Source: Planomonospora_B alba | GTDB taxonomy: Bacteria; Actinomycetota; Actinomycetes; Streptosporangiales; Streptosporangiaceae | Assembly: GCF_039534085.1 (NCBI RefSeq) | Contig: NZ_BAAAUT010000008.1 | Span: 95,086 to 159,085, forward strand | Direction: 5' to 3' | Length of the DNA: 64,000 nucleotides | Shown here: one piece after another, positions 26,735 to 34,877 of the stretch | Numbering within the stretch: position 1 is the first letter of the stretch | How the letters are laid out: every line of letters starts with the position of its first letter | The notes under the pieces: generated by a model | Databases searched by the model: none | What the model saw: the letters and a program-made list of their open reading frames with translations, nothing else | Told to the model about the DNA's origin: nothing | Program-made: the position numbers and the translations under genes

Positions 26735-27909
26735 CGCGCAAGCACATCCTGGTGCTCAACTCCGGATCCTCGTCGGTGAAGTACCGGCTGCTCTCGATGG
26801 GAGAGGAGCCGGCGAAGGGAGCGGAGGCGGGAGAGGCCGTGCGCCTGGCCTCCGGGACGGTGGAGCGGATCGGAGAGGCGGGCTCCCCGGTCGCCGACCA
26901 CGGCCAGGCGCTGCGGGCCGTCGCGGACGAGCTGGAGCGGGTGGGATTCGGCCTGGACTCGGAGGAGCTGATCGCGATCGGGCACCGGGTGGTCCACGGC
27001 GGCACGGCCTTCACCGAGCCGACGCTGATCACCGACCGGGTGGTCGAGAAGATCAAGAAGCTCGTCCCGCTCGCCCCGCTGCACAACCCGGCCAACGTGG
27101 AGGGCATCCAGGTCGCCCGGCGGCTCCGCCCCGACCTGCCGCAGGTCGGGGTCTTCGACACCGCCTTCCACTGCACCATCCCGGAGGCCGCCGCGACCTA
27201 CGCGATCGACCGCGCGACCGCCGAGCGGTACGGCATCCGCCGCTACGGCTTCCACGGCACCTCGCACGCCTACGTCTCCCGGGAGGCGGCGCGGCTGGCG
27301 GACCGGCCGGACCCCAACGTGATCGTGCTGCACCTGGGCAACGGCGCCAGCGTCTCGGCGGTGGCCGCCGGGCGGTGCGTGGAGACCTCCATGGGCATGA
27401 CCCCGCTGGAGGGGCTGGTCATGGGCACCCGGAGCGGCGACGTGGACCCGGGCGTGCTCGTCCACCTGCGCCGCGAGGCCAGGATGCGGACCGAGGAGGT
27501 CGACGGGCTGCTCAACCGGCGCAGCGGCCTGCTGGGCCTGTGCGGCGACAACGACATGCGCGCCGTGGAGCGGCGGGTCGCCGAGGGGGACCCGGACGCC
27601 GAGCTGGCCCTGTCGGTCTACTGCCACCGGATCCGCAAGTACGTCGGCGCCTACTACGCGGTGCTCGGCACCGTGGACGTGATCGCCTTCACCGCCGGTG
27701 TCGGGGAGAACTCCGCCCTGGTCCGGGAGCGGGCGCTGGCCGGTCTGGAGGCGCTCGGCATCGCCCTGGACCCCGGGCTCAACGCGGCCGGCAAGGGACT
27801 GATCTCGGCGGACGGCTCGCGGGTGAAGGTGGCGGTGATCCCCACGGACGAGGAGTTGGAGATCGCCCGCCAGACCCTCGAGGTCGTCTCCCGGAACGGT
27901 CGCGGGTGA
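26731..27909 (+). CDS. ackA: acetate kinase
   Basis: Second step of the acetate overflow/assimilation pathway: acetyl phosphate + ADP to acetate + ATP. It opens V-L-N-S-G-S-S-S-V-K-Y (first acetokinase signature) and has G-H-R-V-V-H-G-G, D-T-A-F-H, G-F-H-G-T-S-H (second signature), G-N-G-A-S and A-G-V-G-E-N-S. 392 residues, normal. The ATG overlaps the pta stop. About 295 bp without a gene follow, holding GC-rich palindromes and no ORF I support. Confidence 0.96.
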   Translation: MTRKHILVLNSGSSSVKYRLLSMGEEPAKGAEAGEAVRLASGTVERIGEAGSPVADHGQALRAVADELERVGFGLDSEELIAIGHRVVHGGTAFTEPTLITDRVVEKIKKLVPLAPLHNPANVEGIQVARRLRPDLPQVGVFDTAFHCTIPEAAATYAIDRATAERYGIRRYGFHGTSHAYVSREAARLADRPDPNVIVLHLGNGASVSAVAAGRCVETSMGMTPLEGLVMGTRSGDVDPGVLVHLRREARMRTEEVDGLLNRRSGLLGLCGDNDMRAVERRVAEGDPDAELALSVYCHRIRKYVGAYYAVLGTVDVIAFTAGVGENSALVRERALAGLEALGIALDPGLNAAGKGLISADGSRVKVAVIPTDEELEIARQTLEVVSRNGRG

Positions 27910-28084
27910 ATCTCCGAACCGATCGCGGATGAAAGCCGTCTACCTAGGGTGGACGGATGAAACCCGCCGGGAGAAGCCCAGGGGACACGAACCGCCGCCA
28001 ACCGGTGGTCGTGGGGCATACTTCATGCAGTCGGCCGGTCGCCCAGCGTCGCGGGGGCGCGCTGGGCCGCTCATCCGGCCGCGT

Positions 28085-28118
28085 GTGCCGGTACGGCCCC
28101 GCGGGGCCGTACCGGCAC
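28085..28118. terminator. 34-bp perfect palindrome between ackA and aldehyde dehydrogenase
   Basis: 28085-28118 is a perfect 34-bp palindrome with arms GTGCCGGTACGGCCCCG. A second small hairpin, GGACGC-GGG-GCGTCC, follows at 28145-28159. As the genes on both sides converge here, this is most simply a bidirectional terminator. Confidence 0.65.
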
Positions 28119-28204
28119 GTCCCGCCCCCCCGCCCGGCCCCGCGGGACGCGGGGCGTCCGGGACCGGGCCGGGAGGTCCCGAGGGGGGCCGAGAAGGCCC
28201 GGGG

Positions 28205-29638
28205 TCAGCCCATGCGGGCGATGGACTTGTACTCCAGGTAGGACGCCAGGCCCTCGGGGCCCATCTCGCGCCCGATGCCGCTGGACTTGAAGCCGCCGAA
28301 CGGGGCGCAGGGCTCCAGCATGAAGAGGTTGACGCCGTAGGTGCCGGTGCGGACCTGGCGGGCCACCTCCATGCCGTGCTCGGCGTCGGCGGTCCACACC
28401 GTGCCGGCCAGGCCGTAGTCGCTGTCGTTGGCGATGCGGATCGCGTCGGCCTCGTCCTCGTAGGGGATCACGGCCAGCACCGGGCCGAAGATCTCCTCCC
28501 GGGCGATGCGCATCTCGTTGGTCGCGCCGGCGAAGACGGTCGGGGCGACGTACCAGCCGCGTCCGTACGGGCGCTCCAGGCCGCCGACGACCGGCTTGGC
28601 GCCCTCGTCGATGCCGATCCTGATGTAGTTCTCCACCCGCTCCTGCTGGCGCTGGGCGACCAGCGGGCCGATGCCCGTGGCCGGGTCGGCGGGGTCGCCG
28701 ACCGGCATGCTCCGGACCATCGCGGCGACCGCGTCGACCACCTCGTCGTAGCGGCTGCGGGAGGCGAGGATGCGGGTCTGCGCGACGCAGGCCTGGCCGT
28801 TGTTCATCAGCGACGCGATCGACAGGAAGCCCATCGCGGAGGCCAGGTCGCAGTCGTCCAGGATGATCGCGGCGGACTTGCCGCCGAGCTCCAGGCTGAC
28901 GCGCTTGAGCTGCTCGCCGCAGATGCTCGCGATGCGGCGGCCGGCCGCGGTGGATCCGGTGAAGGCGACCTTGTCCACCCCGGGGTGGGAGACCAGGTGC
29001 TCGCCGGCCTCGCGGCCCGCGGGCACGATGCTGACGACGCCCTCGGGCAGGCCCGCCTCCTTGATCAGCTCGGCGAGGAGGTAGGAGTCGAGCGGCGTCT
29101 CGGGGGCGGGCTTGACGACGACCGTGCAGCCCGCGACGAGGGCCGGGGCCAGCTTGGTCATGATCACGAACTGCGGGACGTTCCACGGGACGATCGCGGC
29201 GACCACGCCGACGGGCTCGCGCCGTACGGTGACCGGGCCGAAGGTGCCGGGCCGGTCCTCCTCGACGGCGAACTCCCGGCCCAGCTCGGCGTAGTAGCGC
29301 AGGAAGCCGAGCGGCTGGGGCACCTGCGCCATCTTGGAGAAGGCGATGGGCGAGCCCATCTCCTCGGTGATGATCTCAGCCATCTCCTCCTGGCGGGCCT
29401 CGTAGAGGTCGGCGAGCCTGGCCACGACGGCGGCCCGTTCGGCCATGGTCATCCGGGGCCACGGGCCGTGGTCGAACGCCTGGCGGGCCGCGGCCACCGC
29501 GCGGTCCATGTCGGCGGCGGTGCCCTCCGGCACGCGGCCGACGACCTCCTCGGTGTGGGGCGAGACGACGTCGATCGTGGCCGTGCCCGCCGGGGCCACC
29601 CAGTCGCCTCCGATGAACAGCGTGTCGTGCTGGCGCAT
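28205..29638 (-). CDS. aldehyde dehydrogenase (NAD(P)+-dependent)
   Basis: ALDH-superfamily enzyme oxidising an aldehyde to the acid. Visible motifs are V-P-W-N-V-P-Q near residue 150, F-T-G-S-T-A-A-G-R (cofactor loop), the general base in L-E-L-G-G-K, and the catalytic cysteine in N-N-G-Q-A-C-V near residue 282, then E-E-I-F-G-P-V and P-F-G-G-F-K-S-S-G-I-G-R-E. 477 residues. The C-terminal E-M-G-P-E-G-L-A-S-Y-L-E-Y-K-S resembles enzymes sold in annotation as betaine or aliphatic ALDHs; substrate is open. An imperfect dyad lies 40-55 bp upstream. Confidence 0.92.
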   Translation of the reverse strand: MRQHDTLFIGGDWVAPAGTATIDVVSPHTEEVVGRVPEGTAADMDRAVAAARQAFDHGPWPRMTMAERAAVVARLADLYEARQEEMAEIITEEMGSPIAFSKMAQVPQPLGFLRYYAELGREFAVEEDRPGTFGPVTVRREPVGVVAAIVPWNVPQFVIMTKLAPALVAGCTVVVKPAPETPLDSYLLAELIKEAGLPEGVVSIVPAGREAGEHLVSHPGVDKVAFTGSTAAGRRIASICGEQLKRVSLELGGKSAAIILDDCDLASAMGFLSIASLMNNGQACVAQTRILASRSRYDEVVDAVAAMVRSMPVGDPADPATGIGPLVAQRQQERVENYIRIGIDEGAKPVVGGLERPYGRGWYVAPTVFAGATNEMRIAREEIFGPVLAVIPYEDEADAIRIANDSDYGLAGTVWTADAEHGMEVARQVRTGTYGVNLFMLEPCAPFGGFKSSGIGREMGPEGLASYLEYKSIARMG

Positions 29639-29677
29639 GTCTGTTGCCTCCTGGTGGGCGGTCCGGGGCGATGAACT

Positions 29678-29693
29678 GAACTAATGCTTGTTC
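29678..29693 (-). promoter_or_regulatory. possible TetR-type operator upstream of the aldehyde dehydrogenase
   Basis: GAACTAATGCTTGTTC has 4-bp perfect arms (GAAC/GTTC) and 10 of 16 symmetric positions. Its place 40 bp before the start and its AT-rich core suit a repressor site. No regulator gene is adjacent. Confidence 0.3.
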
Positions 29694-30031
29694 GGACAGT
29701 GTCATCCGCGGGAGGGACCTCCACAAGGCCCGCCGCCGGGGAAAACCGAACCAGGTTCTGTCAATCATGGCAAGGGTTGCGACCGGAGGGCGGGGTTGCG
29801 CACTCACCGGGCGCGTCGCCCTCCGGGGCCGTACCCTCGTGGTGCGCCCCTCGGCGCGTCCGGCCGACCCCTAGCTGGAAGGTTCGGGCATGCCCGAAAT
29901 TGTGGTCATACGTTGCGACCTGGTAGATAGTTCATCAATGGTGTATGGAATCCACCATTCCGGTGGCGAGCTTGAAGATCGTCTTCTATAGTTTCGCTCC
30001 GTCCGCAAGGGCCTCTGGAGGTGAGCGAAGC
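29694..30031. other. long intergenic region with dyads upstream of the secreted coiled-coil gene
   Basis: This gene-free stretch holds a perfect 16-bp palindrome TTCGGGCATGCCCGAA (29883-29898) and a 7-bp inverted repeat AATGGTG/CACCATT (29937-29943/29953-29959) with an overlapping GGAAT/ATTCC dyad. A TATAGT (29987-29992) may be the -10 of the downstream gene. I find no riboswitch class that fits. Confidence 0.5.
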
Positions 30032-30943
30032 GTGCGACCGAGCCGCCCGGCGGTGCTGGGCGTCCTGCTCGCGGCGCTCCTGCTGACCCCGGCGATGGCG
30101 GGGGCGAGCGCCGGGCAGATCACCGCCCCCGACCCCGAGGCCAGGTTGAAGAAGCTGACCGCCGAGGCGAGCCGGCTCAACAAGCGCTACCGCGGCCAGG
30201 TGCAGACCCTGGAGGACGCCCGGGTCAAGGCCAAGAAGGCCACCGAGACCGCCAAGAGCCTCAAGCGCTCCCTGGCCACCACGGAGACCGACGTGGTCCG
30301 CTTCGCCCAGACCGCCTACATGGGCGGTCCGCTGGACAGCGCCGCCATGCTGGGCTTCCGGGGCGACGCCGAGCTCGCCCTCGACCAGGCCGCGACCATG
30401 TCCCACCTGGCCGGCCAGCGCGCCAACCAGCTCGTCCGGCTCAAGGAGCTGATCAGGCGGGCGGACGAGGCGGAGAAGAAGGCCGAGGCCGAGATCGCCG
30501 AGCTGGAACGGGACATCTCCCGGCTCAAGAAGGACCGTGTCCGGATCGAGGGGCTCCTGGCGAAGTACGGCTTCCAGCAGCCCACCGGGAACGGCGGCCT
30601 GACCCCCCGCACGGTCACCATGCGCAACCTGGTGCTGCAGAACTTCCCGATGCCGTACGGCTACGGCTGCCTGCGCCCCGGCGACCCCGGCGACCACGGC
30701 AGCGGCCGGGCCTGCGACTTCATGATGAGCTCCGGCGGCCGGGTGCCCACCGCCGAGGCCAAGGCCCGCGGCGACCGCCTGGCCCAGTGGGCCATCGACA
30801 ACGGCGCGCGGCTCGGCGTGATGTACATCATCTGGCAGCAGAAGTACTACGACGTGCGGACCGGTTCGGGCTGGCGCATGATGTCCGACCGCGGCGGCAA
30901 CACCGCCAACCACATCGACCACGTGCACATCTCGATGTTCTGA
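30032..30943 (+). CDS. secreted coiled-coil protein with C-terminal ARB-07466-like domain
   Basis: Exported protein, probably acting at the cell wall. From the GTG at 30032 (GGAGGTGA 7 nt upstream) it has a signal peptide (V-L-G-V-L-L-A-A-L-L-L-T-P-A-M-A-G-A-S-A), then two long charged helices (about residues 35-170) of the type seen in NlpC/P60 and M23 accessory proteins. A globular C terminus (M-P-Y-G-Y-G-C-L-R-P-G ... R-A-C-D-F-M ... H-I-D-H-V-H-I) matches what I know as the ARB-07466-like domain. Two cysteines there may pair. No NlpC Cys-His-His triad is evident. 303 residues. Confidence 0.75.
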   Translation: MRPSRPAVLGVLLAALLLTPAMAGASAGQITAPDPEARLKKLTAEASRLNKRYRGQVQTLEDARVKAKKATETAKSLKRSLATTETDVVRFAQTAYMGGPLDSAAMLGFRGDAELALDQAATMSHLAGQRANQLVRLKELIRRADEAEKKAEAEIAELERDISRLKKDRVRIEGLLAKYGFQQPTGNGGLTPRTVTMRNLVLQNFPMPYGYGCLRPGDPGDHGSGRACDFMMSSGGRVPTAEAKARGDRLAQWAIDNGARLGVMYIIWQQKYYDVRTGSGWRMMSDRGGNTANHIDHVHISMF

Positions 30944-30971
30944 CGGGGCGCGGCCGCGCCCCGGCAGCGTC

Positions 30972-31397
30972 TCACGGACTCGGCGCGCCGGAGCCGGCGG
31001 CGTGCCGGGACCGGGCCTCGTCGATCTCCGTCCCGTGGCGTACCGCCCAGTCGGCCAGTGCCGACAGCGGTTCGAGCAGCGTCCGCCCGAGCGGGGTCAG
31101 GCTGTACTCGACGGCGGGCGGCACGGTCGGGTGCACCTCGCGCCGCACCAGCCCGTCGGCTTCCAGGCCGCGCAGCGTTCGGGTCAGCATGCGCTGGCTG
31201 ATCCCCTCGACGGCGCGGTGGAGCTCGTTGTACCGGTGCGGGCGGCCGCCGAGCAGGATCACCAGCAGCATGCTCCACTTGTCGCCCACCCGCCGGAACA
31301 CGTCCCCGACGGGACACGCCGCGAGTTCGTCGGCCGGCACCGGCCGGGGAAGCTCGTGAGCCAGCACGGAGGGAACACCGGTGTGCGTACCGGACAT
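30972..31397 (-). CDS. HxlR-family transcriptional regulator
   Basis: Winged-helix regulator of the HxlR/MarR-like group, 141 residues. The conserved C-P-V near residue 28 (often redox-active) leads into V-G-D-K-W-S-M-L-L-V-I-L-L, then R-Y-N-E-L-H-R-A-V-E-G-I-S-Q-R-M-L-T-R-T-L-R and the wing V-P-P-A-V-E-Y-S-L-T-P-L-G. The ATG at 31397 removes a 13-residue Arg-rich extension of the frame. Divergent from an SDR gene with 83 bp between starts, the usual layout where HxlR controls an oxidoreductase in response to aldehydes or quinones. Confidence 0.9.
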   Translation of the reverse strand: MSGTHTGVPSVLAHELPRPVPADELAACPVGDVFRRVGDKWSMLLVILLGGRPHRYNELHRAVEGISQRMLTRTLRGLEADGLVRREVHPTVPPAVEYSLTPLGRTLLEPLSALADWAVRHGTEIDEARSRHAAGSGAPSP

Positions 31398-31480
31398 GAA
31401 ACTGCCTTCTTTCCGCCGCCGACGGGGGCGTCCCACGATTGGTCCAGCCGATTGCGATCCTACGGACCGTGGAGGACCCC

Positions 31481-32323
31481 GTGCCCGACCGAACGCCGAA
31501 AACCGTGATCATCAGCGGCGGCACCGACGGCATGGGCCGCGCGACCGCCCTGGAACGGCTCGCGCGGGGCGACCGCGTCACCGTGATCGGCAGCAGCGAG
31601 GCGAAGGGCCGCGCCCTGCTCGAACGGGCCGGCAGTCCGAACCTGCGGTTCGTCCGGGCGGACCTGTCCTCGATATCCGAGGTCGAACGGGTCGTCGCCG
31701 GTGTCTTCGAGCGGCACGGCAGCGTCGACGCGCTGGCGTTGTTCGCCAACCGGGTGAGCGCCGGGCGCAGAGAGACCGCGGAGGGGCTGGAGCACACCTT
31801 CGCCCTGTACTACCTGAGCCGCTATCTCCTCAGCCACCGGCTGGTCCCGCTGCTCGACGCCAGTCCCGCACCGGTGGTCATCAATGTCGCCGGTGTCGGG
31901 AACACCGCGGGCCGGATCTTCTGGGAGGATCCGCAGCTGACGCGCCGCTACGGCCAGGTGCGCGCCCAGCTGCAGGCGGGCCGGGCGAACGACCTGCTCG
32001 GTGTGGCGTTCGCCGAGTGGGCGGGGAGCAGGGCGCGCTACGTCCTCTACCATCCCGGATTCACCCGCAGCGGGACCGGCGGACACCGGAACCCGCTGGT
32101 GCGCGGTTCGATCAGACTACTCGGAAGGCTCTTCGCCCGTCCGGTGCCCGAGGCGGTCCGGCCGATCGTCGGATGGATCGACGAGCCGCCGGGAGACCCG
32201 CTCACCGCCGTCGACAGGGGCCGGCCGGTGGACAGGTCCCTGCGGACGCTCGACCCCGGCGAGGCCGCCCGCCTGGCGGCCTACACCGAGCGCCTGCTGC
32301 GCGACCGGTCCTCCCGCCGCTGA
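31481..32323 (+). CDS. SDR-family oxidoreductase with altered active site
   Basis: Rossmann-fold short-chain dehydrogenase-like protein, 280 residues from the GTG at 31481 (GGAGGA 4 nt upstream; a TTG at 31439 is the alternative). The cofactor loop reads G-G-T-D-G-M-G-R-A-T and D-L-S-S follows at the expected place. The usual catalytic serine strand is V-V-I-N-V-A-G-V-G with no serine, and Y-G-Q-V-R replaces Y-x-x-x-K, so classic SDR catalysis is doubtful. It may be a divergent reductase or a binding protein. Divergent from, and probably controlled by, the HxlR gene. Confidence 0.78.
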   Translation: MPDRTPKTVIISGGTDGMGRATALERLARGDRVTVIGSSEAKGRALLERAGSPNLRFVRADLSSISEVERVVAGVFERHGSVDALALFANRVSAGRRETAEGLEHTFALYYLSRYLLSHRLVPLLDASPAPVVINVAGVGNTAGRIFWEDPQLTRRYGQVRAQLQAGRANDLLGVAFAEWAGSRARYVLYHPGFTRSGTGGHRNPLVRGSIRLLGRLFARPVPEAVRPIVGWIDEPPGDPLTAVDRGRPVDRSLRTLDPGEAARLAAYTERLLRDRSSRR

Positions 32324-32360
32324 ACCCGACGGTACGAGCCCGCCCCCGGTCCCACCAGGG

Positions 32361-32426
32361 CTGTCAACCATAAATAAACCTTAAATAAAGTTTCTTATTG
32401 ACAGGGGTTGTGGGGTGCGGTTACAT
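32361..32426 (+). promoter_or_regulatory. promoter and direct-repeat operator of the GH16 glucanase gene
   Basis: TTGACA (32398-32403) and TTACAT (32421-32426) are 17 bp apart. Just upstream lie two copies of TAAATAAA (32371-32378, 32382-32389), 11 bp or one helical turn apart, in the most AT-rich spot of the region. CTGTCAA (32361-32367) and TTGACAG (32398-32404) form an outer inverted repeat. This suggests strict control by an unidentified factor. Confidence 0.65.
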
Positions 32427-32544
32427 CTTCGTGACTTCAGCCGTCACGGTGTTCTCGGCGGGCGCCCCACCGTGACGGCTCCTCCCCACCGCGGGCGGGC
32501 CGGGAGGTCCCGTCCCGCGACGACGACAGAGCGGAACCACCCCC

Positions 32545-33795
32545 ATGCGCAAACGCAGGCCTCTTCTCGCGGCCCTGGCCGCGGTCCTCGCCCTGACCGC
32601 CACCACGCTGGGCGCCACCACGGGCGACGACCGGGCCGAAGCCGCCGCCATCGGCCCCGTCACCTGGTCTGACGAGTTCAACGCCGCCGCCGGAACCCCC
32701 GTCGACGGGTCCAAGTGGAAGTTCGACATCGGCGGCGGCGGCTGGGGCAACAACGAGCTGCAGTACTACACCGACTCCACCCAGAACGTGTACCACGACG
32801 GGCAGGGCCACCTGGCCATCACCGCCCGCAAGGGGAACCCGTCCAACTACCAGTGCCACTACGGGACCTGCCAGTACACCTCGGGCCGCATCCTGACCGC
32901 GGGCAAGTTCAGCCAGGCGTACGGCCGCTTCGAGGCCCGGATCAAGATCCCCAAGGGGCAGGGCATCTGGCCGGCCTTCTGGATGCTCGGCGGCGGCGAC
33001 TGGCCGAACACCGGTGAGATCGACATCATGGAGAACGTCGGCAGCGCGCCGAACACGGTCCACGGCACCGTGCACGGCCCCGGCTACTCCGGCAGCGGCG
33101 GCATCGGCGGGAGCCGCACGATCGGCGCGCCGCTCGGCGACGCCTTCCACACCTACCGGGTCGACTGGTCCCCCAACCTCATCGTCTGGTACCTGGACGG
33201 GTCGGAGTACTTCCGCCTCACGCCGTCCGGCATCCGGGGGAACCGGTGGGTCTTCGACCACCCGTTCTTCATGATCCTCAACGTGGCGGTCGGCGGCAAC
33301 TGGCCGGGCAGCCCCAACGCGAGCACCTCGTTCCCGCAGACCATGCTGGTCGACTACGTCCGCGTCCACGCGTGGAACGATGAGGGGTCCGGGGGCTCCG
33401 GCGGCTCCGGGGGCGCCTCCGCCCTGAAGTCGAAGCTGAACGGCCGCTGCATCGACATCCCCGCCGCGAACGCCGTCGACGGCGCCCGCCTGCAGATGTA
33501 CGACTGCAACGGCAGCGCCGCCCAGCGGTGGGCCTTCAACAGCAACGGCACCGTGAGCGCGATGGGCATGTGCATGGACGCCGCGGGCGCCGGCACCGCC
33601 AACGGCACACCGATCCAGCTCCACCCGTGCAAGGGCAACGCCGCCCAGCAGTTCCGGCTCACCTCGGCCGGTGACCTGGTCAACCCGGTCTCCAACCGGT
33701 GCGTGGACGTGGTGGACAACAACGCCGCCAACGGCGCGCGGCTCCAGCTGTGGGACTGCGCCGGCACGGCCAACCAGAAGTGGACCCGTGCCTGA
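32545..33795 (+). CDS. secreted GH16 beta-glucanase with C-terminal ricin-type lectin (CBM13)
   Basis: Extracellular endo-beta-1,3-glucanase (laminarinase type). The signal peptide (M-R-K-R-R-P-L-L-A-A-L-A-A-V-L-A-L-T-A) ends near A-E-A. The GH16 domain (about residues 37-275) has the catalytic motif G-E-I-D-I-M-E-N near residue 157, with F-W-M-L-G and Y-G-R-F-E-A-R before it. A Gly/Ser linker leads to a ricin B-like repeat domain (about 290-416) with three blocks ending Q-R-W, Q-Q-F and Q-K-W. 416 residues. A terminator follows. Works upstream of sugar uptake; GH1 and a glucose-type importer are nearby. Confidence 0.95.
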   Translation: MRKRRPLLAALAAVLALTATTLGATTGDDRAEAAAIGPVTWSDEFNAAAGTPVDGSKWKFDIGGGGWGNNELQYYTDSTQNVYHDGQGHLAITARKGNPSNYQCHYGTCQYTSGRILTAGKFSQAYGRFEARIKIPKGQGIWPAFWMLGGGDWPNTGEIDIMENVGSAPNTVHGTVHGPGYSGSGGIGGSRTIGAPLGDAFHTYRVDWSPNLIVWYLDGSEYFRLTPSGIRGNRWVFDHPFFMILNVAVGGNWPGSPNASTSFPQTMLVDYVRVHAWNDEGSGGSGGSGGASALKSKLNGRCIDIPAANAVDGARLQMYDCNGSAAQRWAFNSNGTVSAMGMCMDAAGAGTANGTPIQLHPCKGNAAQQFRLTSAGDLVNPVSNRCVDVVDNNAANGARLQLWDCAGTANQKWTRA

Positions 33796-33807
33796 CCCCG
33801 ACTGATA

Positions 33808-33841
33808 CGCGAGGCCGGCGGCCGGCGCCGCCGGCCTCGCG
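33808..33841. terminator. hairpin terminator after GH16 gene
   Basis: A perfect 14-bp stem (CGCGAGGCCGGCGG with CCGCCGGCCTCGCG) and a 6-nt loop begin 12 nt after the stop. No T-tract. Converging genes end here. Confidence 0.75.
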
Positions 33842-33882
33842 CGTCCGCGGTCCGGCGTGCCTCGCGCGTCCGCGGTCCGGCG
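33834..33882. repeat. 24-bp tandem duplication
   Basis: The same 24 bases occur at 33834-33857 and 33859-33882, one base apart. The first copy overlaps the 3' arm of the terminator, so it probably arose by local slippage or duplication. Confidence 0.7.
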
Positions 33883-33958
33883 GGAGGCGGACCCGGGGCG
33901 CGGTACGGGCGCGGGCCCGCATCCGGCGACCCGTCTCCCGGGCCGACCCGGGGGCCCG

Positions 33959-34546
33959 TCAGGCGGCGGGGAACGCGCCGCCGACGGCGTGGGCCACCAG
34001 GGTGGTCAGCACCTCCTTGACCGACTCGCGCTCCCGCGCGTCGCACATCACGACCGGCGCCGCCCCGTCCAGGCCGAGCGCCCGCCGTACCTTGGCCGGG
34101 TCGTGGCGGCGGGCGCCGTCGAAGCAGTTGACCGCCACCACGAACGGCAGGGCCCGCTGCTCGAAGTAGTCCACGGCGGGGAAGCAGTCCTGCAGGCGGC
34201 GGGTGTCGGCGAGCACGACGGCGCCGAGCGCGCCGGAGGACAGCTCGTCCCACATGAACCAGAAGCGGTCCTGGCCGGGCGTGCCGAACAGATAGAGCCA
34301 CAGGCCGTCGCGGATGGTGATGCGGCCGAAGTCCAGCGCGACCGTCGTGGTGGCCTTGGACTCCACGCCCCGCAGGTCGTCCACGCCGGCGCCGCGCGCG
34401 CTCAGCAGTTCCTCGGTGTGCAGCGGCCGGATCTCACTGATGGCGCCGACCATGGTCGTCTTCCCGGCCCCGAAGCCGCCCGCCACGAGGATCTTGAGCG
34501 CCACCGCGGGATCGGCGGTCGCGGGCTCAGAGCCTGCGTAGCCCAT
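33959..34546 (-). CDS. cvnD: conservon GTP-binding protein CvnD
   Basis: Ras-like small GTPase, last gene of a conservon. P-loop G-G-F-G-A-G-K-T-T near residues 23-31, D-F-G-R-I-T-I switch region, G-T-P-G-Q-D-R-F (G3) near 89-96 and V-A-V-N-C-F-D (G4; NCFD in place of NKxD, as in this subfamily) near 138. 195 residues. It overlaps cvnC by 20 nt, as conserved in Streptomyces cvn operons, where the four proteins form a membrane complex likened to eukaryotic G-protein signalling. The ATG at 34546 is inside the cvnC end. Confidence 0.93.
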   Translation of the reverse strand: MGYAGSEPATADPAVALKILVAGGFGAGKTTMVGAISEIRPLHTEELLSARGAGVDDLRGVESKATTTVALDFGRITIRDGLWLYLFGTPGQDRFWFMWDELSSGALGAVVLADTRRLQDCFPAVDYFEQRALPFVVAVNCFDGARRHDPAKVRRALGLDGAAPVVMCDARERESVKEVLTTLVAHAVGGAFPAA

Positions 34547-34877
34547 GCAGCACCTCCCTGTAGACGTCCTCGGTGATCGTCTGCGCCACGGGCCCGGGCC
34601 GGTCGATGGCCACCAGCCCGTCGCGGCGCAGGTCGGCCAGGAGCACGCGGGTGATGTTGACCGGCAGGCCAAGGTGCGCGGCGACGTCCGCCACCGGGGT
34701 GGGCCGCCGGCACAGGTCCAGCACGGCGAGGTGCTCCGGGACGAGCCCGACCGGGTCGAGGGGCACGTGGACGGTCGTGACGACGGCGACCAGGTCGAAC
34801 GACTCGCCGGCCGGGCGGGCGCGGCCGCCGGTCAGCCCGTAGAGCCGGATCAGCGGTCCCGGGTCGTCCCCTGTCAC
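34527..34877 (-). CDS. cvnC: conservon DUF742 protein CvnC
   Basis: DUF742 winged-helix-like protein, 116 residues. Family marks are P-L-I-R-L-Y-G-L-T-G-G-R near the start and the helix-turn-helix-like V-A-D-V-A-A-H-L-G-L-P-V-N-I-T-R-V-L-L-A-D-L. It overlaps the cvnB end by four bases and cvnD by twenty. In studied conservons this protein joins the kinase, roadblock and GTPase components; its biochemical role is not settled. Confidence 0.92.
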   Translation of the reverse strand: MTGDDPGPLIRLYGLTGGRARPAGESFDLVAVVTTVHVPLDPVGLVPEHLAVLDLCRRPTPVADVAAHLGLPVNITRVLLADLRRDGLVAIDRPGPVAQTITEDVYREVLHGLRRL

